Origin: Pseudomonadota bacterium
GTDB taxonomy: Bacteria; Pseudomonadota; Gammaproteobacteria; Burkholderiales; Burkholderiaceae_E
Direction: 5' to 3'
Assembly: GCA_023389175.1 (NCBI GenBank)
Contig: JAEWEW010000138.1
Span: 1 to 27,968 of the forward strand
DNA: 27,968 nt
Positions within the stretch are counted from its first letter, which is position 1; the number at the start of each line of letters is the position of its first letter. The notes below the pieces were generated by a model. That model was given only the letters and a program-made list of their open reading frames with translations, was not told the origin of the DNA and did no database searches. Shown in pieces: positions 1 to 7,593 of the stretch. The position numbers were made by a program, and so were the translations under genes.

Positions 1-1097
1 GTCCTGACCGGCCGCGGCAGCGGCGCCGTCGCGGCCTCGCCCGGCGCAAGCCAGCGCAGCGGCGGTCCGTCGCGCGCCGCGACGGCCGCACCGTGCCCTG
101 GTTCAGCGGCCACCTCGGCACGCCACACCCTCGCCTTCATGCGGAAGTGGGTGAAGGCGTGCTCGAAGCGCGCGACTTCCTGCAGCGGCTCGGCCGGCAG
201 GCCCAGGCCTGCCTGGACGAGGGACGCCTCGAGCGCATCCCGGTCCAGCTCCGGCAGGCTCCACAGGCCGCCCCAGATGCCCGCAGGCGGCCGCTCCTGC
301 AGCAGCACCGAGGCCTCGCGCATCGCGAGCAGCAGGTCGAATTCCCGCACCGGGACCACGCGGCGCGGCCGCGGCGCGGGATGCCGCTCGACGACGCCGG
401 CCGTGCAGGCCTCGCAGTGCGCCTGCAGCGGGCAACGAGCGCAATCCGGCCGGCTGCGCGTGCAGAGCGTCGCGCCCAGGTCCATCAGGCCCTGCGTATA
501 GGCGCGCAGGTCCGCCGCCGCACCGGGCGGCGGCAGCTCCGCCTCCGCATGCGCCCACAGCAGCTGCTCGACGGCAGCCTGCCCCGGATGGCCCTCGATG
601 CGGAACACCCGGCTGAAGACGCGCTTCACGTTGGCGTCGAGGATGGCGTTGCGGCCGCCGAAGGCGAACACCGCGATCGCGGCGGCGGTGGAGCGGCCGA
701 TCCCCGGCAGCGTCGCGAGCGTGGCCGCGTCGGCGGGAAAGACCCCGCCGTGCCGGTCGACGACGATACGGGCGGCCGCCTGCAGGTTGCGCGCGCGACT
801 GTAGTAGCCGAGCCCGCTCCACGCCGCCATGACCCGGTCGGTCGGCGCGCGCGCGAGATCGGCCACCGTCGGGAACGCGCGGGTGAATGCCTCGAAGTAC
901 GGGATGACGGTGGCGACCTGGGTCTGCTGCAGCATGACCTCCGACAGCCAGATGCGGTACGGGTCGGTGCCCTGCTGCCACGGCAGCCCGTGGCGGCCAT
1001 GAGCGCGCTGCCAGGCGATCACCTCGGCCGCGAGTCCGATCGCGGCGACGGCGACCGGCTCCCCTGCGGTCCGCCGCCGACCCTGCGGGCGCTTCAA
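1..1097 (-). CDS. mutY: A/G-specific adenine DNA glycosylase MutY (3' end cut by window edge)
   Basis: MutY removes adenine mispaired with 8-oxoguanine, the last defence of the GO repair system. Reading from a TTG at 1097, about 365 residues are present and the frame is still open at base 1, ending near LPRPVR, close to the usual C-terminus. Visible signatures are SEVMLQQTQV near residues 52-61 (catalytic Glu 53), the helix-hairpin-helix LPGIGRSTAAAI near 130-141, ILDANVKRV with catalytic Asp near 154, and the iron-sulfur cysteines C212-X6-C219-X2-C222-X5-C228. A NUDIX-like 8-oxoG recognition domain follows (RPPAGIWGGLWSLPE). The TTG overlaps the TGA stop of the upstream GTPase (TTGA), suggesting translational coupling. 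A GTG at 1022 is the alternative, but it would remove the short N-terminal segment seen before the first conserved helix in E. coli MutY. Identity is secure; the start is not. Confidence 0.93.
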   Translation of the reverse strand, partial: MKRPQGRRRTAGEPVAVAAIGLAAEVIAWQRAHGRHGLPWQQGTDPYRIWLSEVMLQQTQVATVIPYFEAFTRAFPTVADLARAPTDRVMAAWSGLGYYSRARNLQAAARIVVDRHGGVFPADAATLATLPGIGRSTAAAIAVFAFGGRNAILDANVKRVFSRVFRIEGHPGQAAVEQLLWAHAEAELPPPGAAADLRAYTQGLMDLGATLCTRSRPDCARCPLQAHCEACTAGVVERHPAPRPRRVVPVREFDLLLAMREASVLLQERPPAGIWGGLWSLPELDRDALEASLVQAGLGLPAEPLQEVARFEHAFTHFRMKARVWRAEVAAEPGHGAAVAARDGPPLRWLAPGEAATAPLPRPVR

Positions 1098-3043
1098 GCC
1101 AGCTCTGCCTCCGGTGCCGGCGCGACGCGCCGGTCCATGACGGCGGCCACCTGCTCGATCAGCTCGCGCAGGATCGCAAGCTGCTGGTCGATGCGGGCCT
1201 TGGACTGGTCCAGCTCCTCGAGCTTCGCGTCGAGCGACTCGCTTGCGTCCATGACCCGCTGCACCGATTCCAGGCGCCGGCGCAGCTGGGCCTGGTGCTC
1301 CTTCACCTGGCTCTCCACCGGCGTCATCAGGGCGCGCAGCCATGCCTCCAGCTCCCGCACCGCGGTGTCGTAGAGCTCGCGCAGCCGCGCCGCCACCGAC
1401 TCGAAGAAGCGCCGCGTGAGCGCCGACTTGTTGACCGTGAGCAGGCTGATCACGCCGAACTGCCGCTGGTGCAGCTGCCCGATGCGATCGATCTCGGCGA
1501 AGTACCGGCGCATGGAGAAGGGAAGCGGCGCGCCGAGCGTCAGGCCGTAGTCGCGGCTGAAGCTCTGGTACATCGCCGTCATCATGGTGGTGACCTCGTG
1601 CACCAGCCGGTCACCTTCCTCGAAATCCGTGCGCACCGCGGCGATGAGGCTCGACATGCCGTCGCGCAGCTGGGTCGAGAGGCTGCTCGCCCGCATCAGG
1701 TCCCGCGAGTCCCGCACGTGGCGCTTGAGGTTGTCCAGCCCGATGTGCGAGAAGAGCTCCTGCGAGTGGCGCGCGAACACGTTGCGCAGCGCCTGAAGCT
1801 GGCGCAGGCTCTTCTCGAACTCGGTGCGCTCGGCGCGGATGCGGCGCGACATCTGGTCGATCACCGACTTGTTCTTGCCGCGCAACCCGTTGAGCTCGAA
1901 CACCTGCTCCACCTGGTTGCGGTGGCGGGCAGAGAGCACGCCGAGCGTGACATTCGCGGTCTCGTCGAACTCGCGGCGCACCTGCTCGCGCACGATCGCC
2001 TGCTGTTGCGGGATCATCTCCTCGGAGAGGGCGTGCTCGAGCTCCGGCAGGCGGCTGCGCCGCAGGAGCGCTGGATCATGCTGGATCTTCGCGACCAGCC
2101 CCTTCTGCGCGGACACCGGATAGATGCGGGCGGTGGGCAGGTCCAGCAGCCGTCCGACGGAGGCCACCTGGCTCGCGATCTCCAGGTTGATCTCCTTCTC
2201 CTGCTTTAGCTCGTCCCAGAGGCCGTCGATCTTGTTGAGCACCACGAACCGGCCGGAGCGGTGCGCCGGGTTGATGTGCTCGCGCCAGATCTCGATGTCG
2301 GTGCGGGTCACGCCGGCGTCGGCCGCCAGCACGAACAGCACCGCGTGCGCGCTCGGGATAAGGTTGAGCGTGAGCTCCGGCTCCGAACCGATCGCGTTCA
2401 AGCCCGGGGTGTCGATGATCACCAGGCCGAGCTCGAGCAGCGGATGCGGGATGTTCACCACCGCGTGGCGCCAACTCGGCACGTCCACCATGCCGTCGCC
2501 ATCCGGCCGGTACGGGCTGTCCTCGTCGCCCTCGTCGTACATGCCCATCGCGGCCGCCTGGGCGGCCGGCATGCGCCGCGTCTCGCGCACCGCCTCGAAG
2601 GCCGAGCGCAGGCTCTCCACGTCGGTCGGATCGACCGGCACGAAGCGCCACTTCGATTCGTCCTGCCGCAGGGCGGCGATGGTGGCGTCTTCCAGCCGGG
2701 TCTCGATCGGCAGCAGGCGGATGCCGGTGGGACGCTGCGGGTCGTACAGCAGCTCGGTCGGGCACATCGTGGTGCGGCCGGCCGAGGACGGCAGCACGCG
2801 CTGGCCGTACTGGGCGAAGAAGATGGCGTTGATCAGCTCGGACTTGCCGCGCGAGAACTCGGCGACGAAGGCGACCGACATGCGATCGTCGCGCAGGTTG
2901 TCCATGATCCGCGCGAGCCGCGACTGCAATTGCGGATCGGAAAGCTCCGACTGCGACAGCCAGGTCCGGTAGCGCTCGACCGCCTCGAGCAGGTCGCTGC
3001 GCCAGCGGCCATAGGCCTCGATTCGATCGCTGATCAGGCTCAT
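1094..3043 (-). CDS. Dynamin-like GTPase
   Basis: A 649-residue large GTPase of the bacterial dynamin superfamily. The GTPase domain spans roughly residues 50-320: P-loop AEFSRGKSE (61-69, with Ala at the usual first Gly), switch I TTMCPTE (91-97), G3 IIDTPGLNAI (209-218) and G4 LNKIDGLWDE (269-278). The rest is helical, rich in charged heptads, with a likely coiled coil over the last 90 residues (for example ESLDAKLEELDQSKARID). No transmembrane segment or signal peptide is evident, so it is probably cytosolic and at most peripherally membrane-bound. The ATG at 3043 (MSLISDRIEAYGRW) is chosen; the open frame continues to 3616 only as antisense of mutM. It lies 89 bases after mutM, and its stop overlaps the mutY start. 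Dynamin relatives remodel or tether membranes, but the substrate of this subfamily is unknown to me. Family assignment is strong; role is open. Confidence 0.88.
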   Translation of the reverse strand: MSLISDRIEAYGRWRSDLLEAVERYRTWLSQSELSDPQLQSRLARIMDNLRDDRMSVAFVAEFSRGKSELINAIFFAQYGQRVLPSSAGRTTMCPTELLYDPQRPTGIRLLPIETRLEDATIAALRQDESKWRFVPVDPTDVESLRSAFEAVRETRRMPAAQAAAMGMYDEGDEDSPYRPDGDGMVDVPSWRHAVVNIPHPLLELGLVIIDTPGLNAIGSEPELTLNLIPSAHAVLFVLAADAGVTRTDIEIWREHINPAHRSGRFVVLNKIDGLWDELKQEKEINLEIASQVASVGRLLDLPTARIYPVSAQKGLVAKIQHDPALLRRSRLPELEHALSEEMIPQQQAIVREQVRREFDETANVTLGVLSARHRNQVEQVFELNGLRGKNKSVIDQMSRRIRAERTEFEKSLRQLQALRNVFARHSQELFSHIGLDNLKRHVRDSRDLMRASSLSTQLRDGMSSLIAAVRTDFEEGDRLVHEVTTMMTAMYQSFSRDYGLTLGAPLPFSMRRYFAEIDRIGQLHQRQFGVISLLTVNKSALTRRFFESVAARLRELYDTAVRELEAWLRALMTPVESQVKEHQAQLRRRLESVQRVMDASESLDAKLEELDQSKARIDQQLAILRELIEQVAAVMDRRVAPAPEAELA

Positions 3044-3093
3044 CGAGCGAGTGTACACAAGCGCCCCTCGCGGGCGCCGCGCGCCGTGGCTAA

Positions 3094-3112
3094 CCAACCA
3101 ACGCCTGGTTGG
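3094..3112 (-). terminator. Possible hairpin terminator between mutM and the dynamin-like gene
   Basis: A perfect 7-base stem (CCAACCA / TGGTTGG) with a 5-base loop lies in the 89-base gap just after the mutM stop. On the minus strand the stem is followed only by TTAGCC, so a factor-independent terminator would be weak. It could instead be an mRNA-processing or stability element. A GC-rich patch and an 8-base palindrome GTGTACAC (3051-3058) lie between it and the next start codon. Confidence 0.35.
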
Positions 3113-3132
3113 CCGCAACCGACGGACGGTGA

Positions 3133-3978
3133 TCAGGCGCGCTGGCAGGTGGGGCAGAAGAAGCTCGCGCGCTGCTGCTGGCGGATCAGGCGGATCGGCG
3201 TCCCGCAGACGCGGCACGGCTTGCCGGCGCGGCCGTAGACGAAGCAGCGCAACTGGAAGTAGCCCGCCTCGCCGGTGCTCGCGACGAAATCGCGCAGCGT
3301 GCTGCCGCCGGCCGCGATCGCATCGGTCAGCGTCTCCCGGATCGCGGCGGCCAGTCGCTCGTAGCGCGGCAGGCCGATCCGGCCGGCCGGCGTGGTCGGG
3401 CGTATGCCGGCGCGAAACAGGCTCTCGCACGCATAGATGTTCCCCACCCCCACGACGACCAGGCCGGACAGCAGGACCTGCTTGATCGAGGCGGTGCGTC
3501 CGCGCGTGGCCGCATGCAGGAGCCGCCCGGTGAAGGCGTCCCCGAAGGGCTCGACCCCGAGGTCGCGCAGGAGCACATGGCCGGCCGCGGTGGCGTCGGC
3601 GCTGTCCGCGGACCACAGCACCGCGCCGAACCGGCGCGGGTCGTTGTAGCGCAGGATGCGGTCCTCGAAGACGAAGTCCAGGTGGTCATGCGGCCTCGGC
3701 GGCGTGCCGGGCGCGAGCCGCTTGAGCGTGCCGGACATGCCCAGGTGGATGATCAACGTGCCGGAGTCGAATCCGAGCAGCAGGTACTTGGAGCGGCGCG
3801 CGACCGACCGCAGGATGCCCGCACCCTCCGGCGGCCCGGCGAGGATCGCCTGCTCCAGCGCCTCCGGCACCGGCCAGCGCAGCCGGTCGAAGCGCCGGAC
3901 GACACCTGTCAGCCGATGGCCGACGAATGCCTCGCCCAGTCCCCTGCATACAATCTCCACTTCCGGGAGCTCGGGCAC
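3133..3978 (-). CDS. mutM: Formamidopyrimidine-DNA glycosylase MutM (Fpg)
   Basis: A 281-residue bifunctional glycosylase/AP lyase that excises 8-oxoguanine and formamidopyrimidines from DNA. The N-terminus PELPEVE supplies the catalytic Pro2 and Glu3. The conserved lysine is in RRSKYLLL (Lys64). The C-terminal zinc finger is complete: Cys255-X2-Cys258-X16-Cys275-X2-Cys278, with the conserved Arg near 270 in QRASFF. Length is close to that of the family (about 270). The start is a GTG at 3978, preceded by a purine-rich GGAAGGAAGGAA Shine-Dalgarno stretch. It is transcribed divergently from the TPR lipoprotein gene, with 109 bases between them, and leads a minus-strand run mutM, dynamin-like GTPase, mutY. 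MutM and MutY act on the same lesion, so their proximity makes functional sense. Confidence 0.96.
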   Translation of the reverse strand: MPELPEVEIVCRGLGEAFVGHRLTGVVRRFDRLRWPVPEALEQAILAGPPEGAGILRSVARRSKYLLLGFDSGTLIIHLGMSGTLKRLAPGTPPRPHDHLDFVFEDRILRYNDPRRFGAVLWSADSADATAAGHVLLRDLGVEPFGDAFTGRLLHAATRGRTASIKQVLLSGLVVVGVGNIYACESLFRAGIRPTTPAGRIGLPRYERLAAAIRETLTDAIAAGGSTLRDFVASTGEAGYFQLRCFVYGRAGKPCRVCGTPIRLIRQQQRASFFCPTCQRA

Positions 3979-4054
3979 TTCCTTCCTTCCAGCCTGTCGC
4001 GACGAACCGATCCGCGGCCCTGGGAACAGGCCGGGATCCGTGACCCCTTTGGTT

Positions 4055-4081
4055 GCCGCGAAGTGTAAATCACCCTACCAT
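4055..4081 (+). promoter_or_regulatory. Possible promoter of the TPR-lolB-ispE operon
   Basis: In the mutM/TPR divergent region, a TTGCCG is followed 17 bases later by TACCAT. The predicted transcription start would fall at or next to the ATG at 4088, giving a leaderless or nearly leaderless mRNA. That would fit the absence of a Shine-Dalgarno sequence. The match is only moderate. Confidence 0.3.
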
Positions 4082-4087
4082 GCTCAA

Positions 4088-5998
4088 ATGCGATTACAAG
4101 TAAGCTCGGTAGCGGCGGGCAGTGGCAAGGCTCGCCCCGGCTGGCTGTTCGCTCTCGTCTTCGGCGCCGTCCTGGGCGTCTCCCTCAGCGGTTGCAGCGC
4201 CCTCGGCGAGCAGTCCGGCGGCCAGGCCGGCGCCGGCTCGGCGGCCGCCGGCAACGGCAGCCCGGCCCGCGGCAATGCCGCCCCTGCCATCACCAGCCAG
4301 GCATCGGACGGTCCGGATGACCTGGCGGTACGCCGGCGCGGCGGCCCCATTCAGGGAACTTACCGCCCGGAGGGCCTGCCCAACATCGCCCTCACGCCCC
4401 CGCTGCTGCTGAAGATCCTGGCGGCGGAAATCGGCCTGCAGCGCCAGCAGCTCAGCACTTCCTACGCCACCTACCAGGATCTCGCCGTTCGCACCAGGGA
4501 CGCGCGGCTTGCCCGGCGTGCCACGGAGATCGCCCTGGCGGGGCGCGCATTCGAGCAGGCGCTCGCCTCGGCCAAGCTCTGGTCCGAGCTGGATCCGGCC
4601 TCGACCGAGTCGCAGCAGACGGTCGAGACCTTGCAGCTTGCCACCGGGAAGCTGCAGGACGTGGAGCCGGCACTGACGCGGCGGCTCGCCACCGCCCGCG
4701 AGCAGGGCAAGCTCGACGAGGCCTACCTGCAACTGCAGCGCACCCTCACCCGCATCCAGGATCGCAAGGAGGGCTGGGCGCTGCTGCAGCGGCTCAGCCG
4801 GCCGGACCTGGATGTCGTCGCCGCCCGCATGGCCCGCGCTTCCGTCGCGGCCGCTGCGGACCAGAAGGAAGCGGCCGCGGCAGAAGCGATGGCTGCGGTG
4901 GAGCTCGCGCCGAAGGATGCCAGCGCTGCCATCGCCGCCGCCCAGTACACCCAGGAGCTGCCGGATGGCGGACCGCGCGCCGCGGCCCTGCTGGAGGGCT
5001 TCCTGCGCCAGTCGCCGGACAACCAGATCGTCGGGCTCGCGCTCGGCCGCCTCTACTTGTCCGAGGACCAGTTCGACAAGGCTCGCGCCACGCTGGAGCG
5101 CGTGCTGCAGAAGGATCCGGAGAACCCGCAGGTCCTCTACTCGCTCGCCCAGGCCAGTTACCAGGCCAAGGACGTGGCATCGGCGCAGGGCTACCTGAAA
5201 CGCTACGTGGAGCTGCCGGAGTCCGTTTCGCGTGAGAACGCCCCGGCCTACCTCTTCCTTTCGCAGATCTCGGAGGAGAACAACCGAGTTGCGGAGGCGA
5301 TCGCCTGGCTCGAGCAGATCCAGGGCGGCGATCTCTACATCAGCGCGGTTTCGCGCCGGGCGCAGCTGACCGCGCGCGAGGGCGATTTCGACAAGGCCCG
5401 CCAGCTCATCAAGGACACCACGCCGCGCAACCAGCGGGAGCGTCTTGCGCTGGTTTCGGCGGAGGCCCAGGTGCTGCGCGAGGCCAAGCGCTACCGGGAC
5501 GCCTTCGACCTGCTGGATGCCGCGGTCTCGAAGGAGCCCAACGCGCCGGACCTGCTCTACGACCATGCGATGGCCGCGGAGCGGATCGACGACATCGCGG
5601 TGATGGAAAAGAGCCTGCGCAAGCTCATGGAGCTGCGTCCGGACAGCGCGCATGCCTACAACGCGCTCGGCTACACCCTCGCAGACCGCAACCAGCGGCT
5701 GCCAGAGGCGCTGGAGCTGATCAAGAAGGCAGTCGCCCTGATGCCTGACGATCCGCAGATCATCGACAGCCTGGGCTGGGTCTACTACCGCATGGGCGAC
5801 ATGGACAAGGCGCTCAAGTACCTGCGGGAGGCCTATGCCGCCAAGCCGGACGTGGAGGTTGCCGCCCACCTCGGCGAGGTGCTCTGGACCACCGGTGCCC
5901 GGGACGAGGCGATGAAGGTCTGGCGCGAGGCATCCGGTCGCGAGCCCAAGAACGAGGTCCTGCGCGGCACGCTCGCGCGCCTCAATGTCTCGCTCTAG
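4088..5998 (+). CDS. TPR-repeat outer-membrane lipoprotein (LbcA-like)
   Basis: A 636-residue protein with a lipoprotein signal: a charged start, a hydrophobic stretch (WLFALVFGAVLGVSL) and the lipobox LSGC with Cys36 followed by Ser, which favours outer-membrane sorting. After a Gly/Ala/Ser-rich linker, nearly all the chain is TPR-type helical hairpins. Clear late units include AHAYNALGYTLADRNQRLPE and IIDSLGWVYYRMGDMDKALK. A TPR lipoprotein directly upstream of lolB and ispE matches the position of Pseudomonas aeruginosa PA4667 (LbcA), the partner that loads the periplasmic protease CtpA onto murein hydrolases. Orthology is inferred from architecture and position, so no symbol is given. No Shine-Dalgarno precedes the ATG, and the frame upstream to 3656 is antisense of mutM. 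The stop overlaps lolB by 14 bases. Confidence 0.9.
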   Translation: MRLQVSSVAAGSGKARPGWLFALVFGAVLGVSLSGCSALGEQSGGQAGAGSAAAGNGSPARGNAAPAITSQASDGPDDLAVRRRGGPIQGTYRPEGLPNIALTPPLLLKILAAEIGLQRQQLSTSYATYQDLAVRTRDARLARRATEIALAGRAFEQALASAKLWSELDPASTESQQTVETLQLATGKLQDVEPALTRRLATAREQGKLDEAYLQLQRTLTRIQDRKEGWALLQRLSRPDLDVVAARMARASVAAAADQKEAAAAEAMAAVELAPKDASAAIAAAQYTQELPDGGPRAAALLEGFLRQSPDNQIVGLALGRLYLSEDQFDKARATLERVLQKDPENPQVLYSLAQASYQAKDVASAQGYLKRYVELPESVSRENAPAYLFLSQISEENNRVAEAIAWLEQIQGGDLYISAVSRRAQLTAREGDFDKARQLIKDTTPRNQRERLALVSAEAQVLREAKRYRDAFDLLDAAVSKEPNAPDLLYDHAMAAERIDDIAVMEKSLRKLMELRPDSAHAYNALGYTLADRNQRLPEALELIKKAVALMPDDPQIIDSLGWVYYRMGDMDKALKYLREAYAAKPDVEVAAHLGEVLWTTGARDEAMKVWREASGREPKNEVLRGTLARLNVSL

Positions 5999-6599
5999 GA
6001 CGGGCGTTCCCGGAGCGGGCATTCCGCGTCCGGCCGGGTCGCTCCGCGCCCTTGCCGCGGCGGCGGCCATTGCAGGTGCCGCGGTCCTCTCCGGCTGCGC
6101 CACCACCGCCGAAGGCCCGGTGCGCCAGGCCGTCGGCGAGACCGCCCTGCCGCTCGAGTTGTCCGGTCGGTTCACGACCACCTACGTGACCAGCCTGCCG
6201 GAGACGCGCCAGGAATCCGCGAGCGGCCGCTTCGAGCTCTACAAGGATCCCTCGCGCCTCACCGTCGACCTGCTTTCGCCATTCGGGCAGACGATCGCCC
6301 GCGCGGAGCAGGTGCGGGGCCAGCCCGCGCTGCTGCGGACCGCGGACGGCAAGGAAGCCACCGGCGCCACGCTGGAGGAAGTGTTCCAGCGCGCGGTGGG
6401 AATCCGCGTGCCGGCGGGAAGGCTTCCGGACTGGCTCTCGGACCGCTTCGAGGAGGTCGTCCGGCGCTCGCCGGACGGCCGGCATGTCACCGCCCGCGAT
6501 GCCGGCTGGCAGATCGAGCGTGACGGCGGGCGCTGGGACCTCGTCTGGCACGAGGGCACCCAGCGCGTGGAAGTGCGCCTGCTGCTCGATGCTGACTGA
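5985..6599 (+). CDS. lolB: Outer-membrane lipoprotein receptor LolB
   Basis: LolB is the outer-membrane acceptor that takes lipoproteins from the periplasmic carrier LolA and inserts them into the inner leaflet. The product is 204 residues, the family's usual size. It has a lipoprotein signal ending in AAVLSGC (Cys38) and a beta-rich body beginning LPLELSGRFTTTY, with the typical stretches ESASGRFELYKDPSRLTVDL and LSPFGQTIARAE. The C-terminus ends in a beta-strand, RVEVRLLLDAD. The family is weakly conserved, so the assignment leans partly on position: it overlaps the TPR lipoprotein gene by 14 bases upstream and ispE by 11 bases downstream, the order common in beta- and gammaproteobacteria. 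As a lipoprotein it depends on the Lol pathway itself. Confidence 0.9.
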   Translation: MSRSRTGVPGAGIPRPAGSLRALAAAAAIAGAAVLSGCATTAEGPVRQAVGETALPLELSGRFTTTYVTSLPETRQESASGRFELYKDPSRLTVDLLSPFGQTIARAEQVRGQPALLRTADGKEATGATLEEVFQRAVGIRVPAGRLPDWLSDRFEEVVRRSPDGRHVTARDAGWQIERDGGRWDLVWHEGTQRVEVRLLLDAD

Positions 6600-7488
6600 G
6601 CTGCGCAACCTGCCGGCGCCGGCCAAGCTGAACCTCTTTCTGCATGTCACCGGGCGCCGGCCCGACGGCTACCACCTGCTCGAGACGGTCTTCCAGCTCA
6701 TCGACCTGTCGGACCGCATCGACCTGCGTCGCCGCGAGGATGCGGAGATCCGGCGGATCGACCCGCACCCGGACATACCGCCTGAGGCGGACCTGACGGT
6801 GCGGGCCGCCCGCGCCCTGCAGGCGGCCACCGGTTGCCGGCTGGGCGCCGACATCCGCCTGGACAAGCAGATCCCGCTCGGCGCCGGCCTGGGCGGCGGC
6901 AGCTCCGATGCGGCGACCGTGCTGCTCGGTCTGGACCGGCTGTGGTCGCTCGGGCTCTCGCGTGAGCGCCTGCAGGAAATCGCAGTGTCCCTGGGGGCGG
7001 ATGTCCCGGTCTTCGTGTTCGGTCGCAATGCTTACGCGACCGGCATCGGCGAACGGCTGCGGGCCGTGGATTTGCCGCCGCGCTGGTTCGTGCTGGTCAT
7101 GCCGCCGGTCTCGGTCCCGACGGCGGCGGTATTCCGGGATCCGAAATTGACACGGAACACCAAACCACTCACAATCTTGGGCTTTTCCAAGCGATCGTCC
7201 TTCGCCCTTGGCGGCCGCAACGACCTGCAGGAAGTCGTGGTTGCACGGGAGCCGCTCGTGGCTGCCGCGCTCGATGCGCTGTCGGCAGCGGTGGCAGCAG
7301 TGGCTGGGGTGGCCGGGCCGGCCGGGGCCGTCCGGATGACCGGATCCGGCTCCTGCGTCTTTGCCGCGCTGGACCGCCTGGAAGCGGCGCGGGATACCGC
7401 GCAACGGGTTTTGCTTCAGAATGTCGGTACGGTCCGGGTCGTCCCGGGCCTGTCACGGCATCCACTGGGGAGTAGCCAAGTTGGTTAA
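6589..7488 (+). CDS. ispE: 4-diphosphocytidyl-2-C-methyl-D-erythritol kinase IspE
   Basis: IspE phosphorylates the 2-hydroxyl of CDP-methylerythritol with ATP, the fourth step of the non-mevalonate isoprenoid pathway. The 299-residue product is a GHMP kinase. It begins MLTELRNLPAPAKLNLFL with the active-site lysine at about 12, has the glycine-rich ATP loop PLGAGLGGGSSDAA at 96-109, and a C-terminal GHMP motif VRMTGSGSCVFAAL. The ATG at 6589 overlaps the lolB stop. The 3' end is unusual: the reading frame runs 23 bases into the tRNA-Gln gene and its TAA (7486-7488) lies in the tRNA D-arm region, so the last residues (about GSSQVG) are encoded by tRNA sequence. Part of the gene (7141-7200) has more A and T than its surroundings. 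Confidence 0.96.
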   Translation: MLTELRNLPAPAKLNLFLHVTGRRPDGYHLLETVFQLIDLSDRIDLRRREDAEIRRIDPHPDIPPEADLTVRAARALQAATGCRLGADIRLDKQIPLGAGLGGGSSDAATVLLGLDRLWSLGLSRERLQEIAVSLGADVPVFVFGRNAYATGIGERLRAVDLPPRWFVLVMPPVSVPTAAVFRDPKLTRNTKPLTILGFSKRSSFALGGRNDLQEVVVAREPLVAAALDALSAAVAAVAGVAGPAGAVRMTGSGSCVFAALDRLEAARDTAQRVLLQNVGTVRVVPGLSRHPLGSSQVG

Positions 7489-7542
7489 GGCACCGGATTT
7501 TGATTCCGGCATGCGAGGGTTCGAATCCTTCCTCCCCAGCCA
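7466..7542 (+). tRNA. tRNA-Gln (anticodon TTG)
   Basis: A 77-base tRNA with CCA encoded at 7540-7542. The acceptor arms TGGGGAG (7466-7472) and CTCCCCA (7532-7538) pair fully, followed by discriminator G. The anticodon stem CCGGA/TCCGG closes the loop TTTTGAT, giving anticodon TTG for glutamine. The T-arm is GAGGG-TTCGAAT-CCTTC with one G-T wobble. The sequence closely follows E. coli tRNA-Gln. Its 5' 23 bases double as the end of ispE, so the tRNA must be processed from, or transcribed through, the ispE mRNA unless it has its own promoter inside ispE. Confidence 0.96.
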
Positions 7543-7593
7543 TCGTTCCGGGTGCGCGCCCCAGCAGTGCAGGGGCTCGGGCCCCGTTTCCGG

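Noticed and set aside
103..981. Minus-strand frame of 292 codons in the mutY region
   Set aside because: It is the wrong frame; another minus-strand frame gives all MutY motifs without interruption.
4094..6181. 695-codon minus-strand frame opposite the TPR lipoprotein and lolB
   Set aside because: A shadow frame; the plus strand encodes a lipoprotein signal and TPR repeats with proper overlaps to its neighbours.
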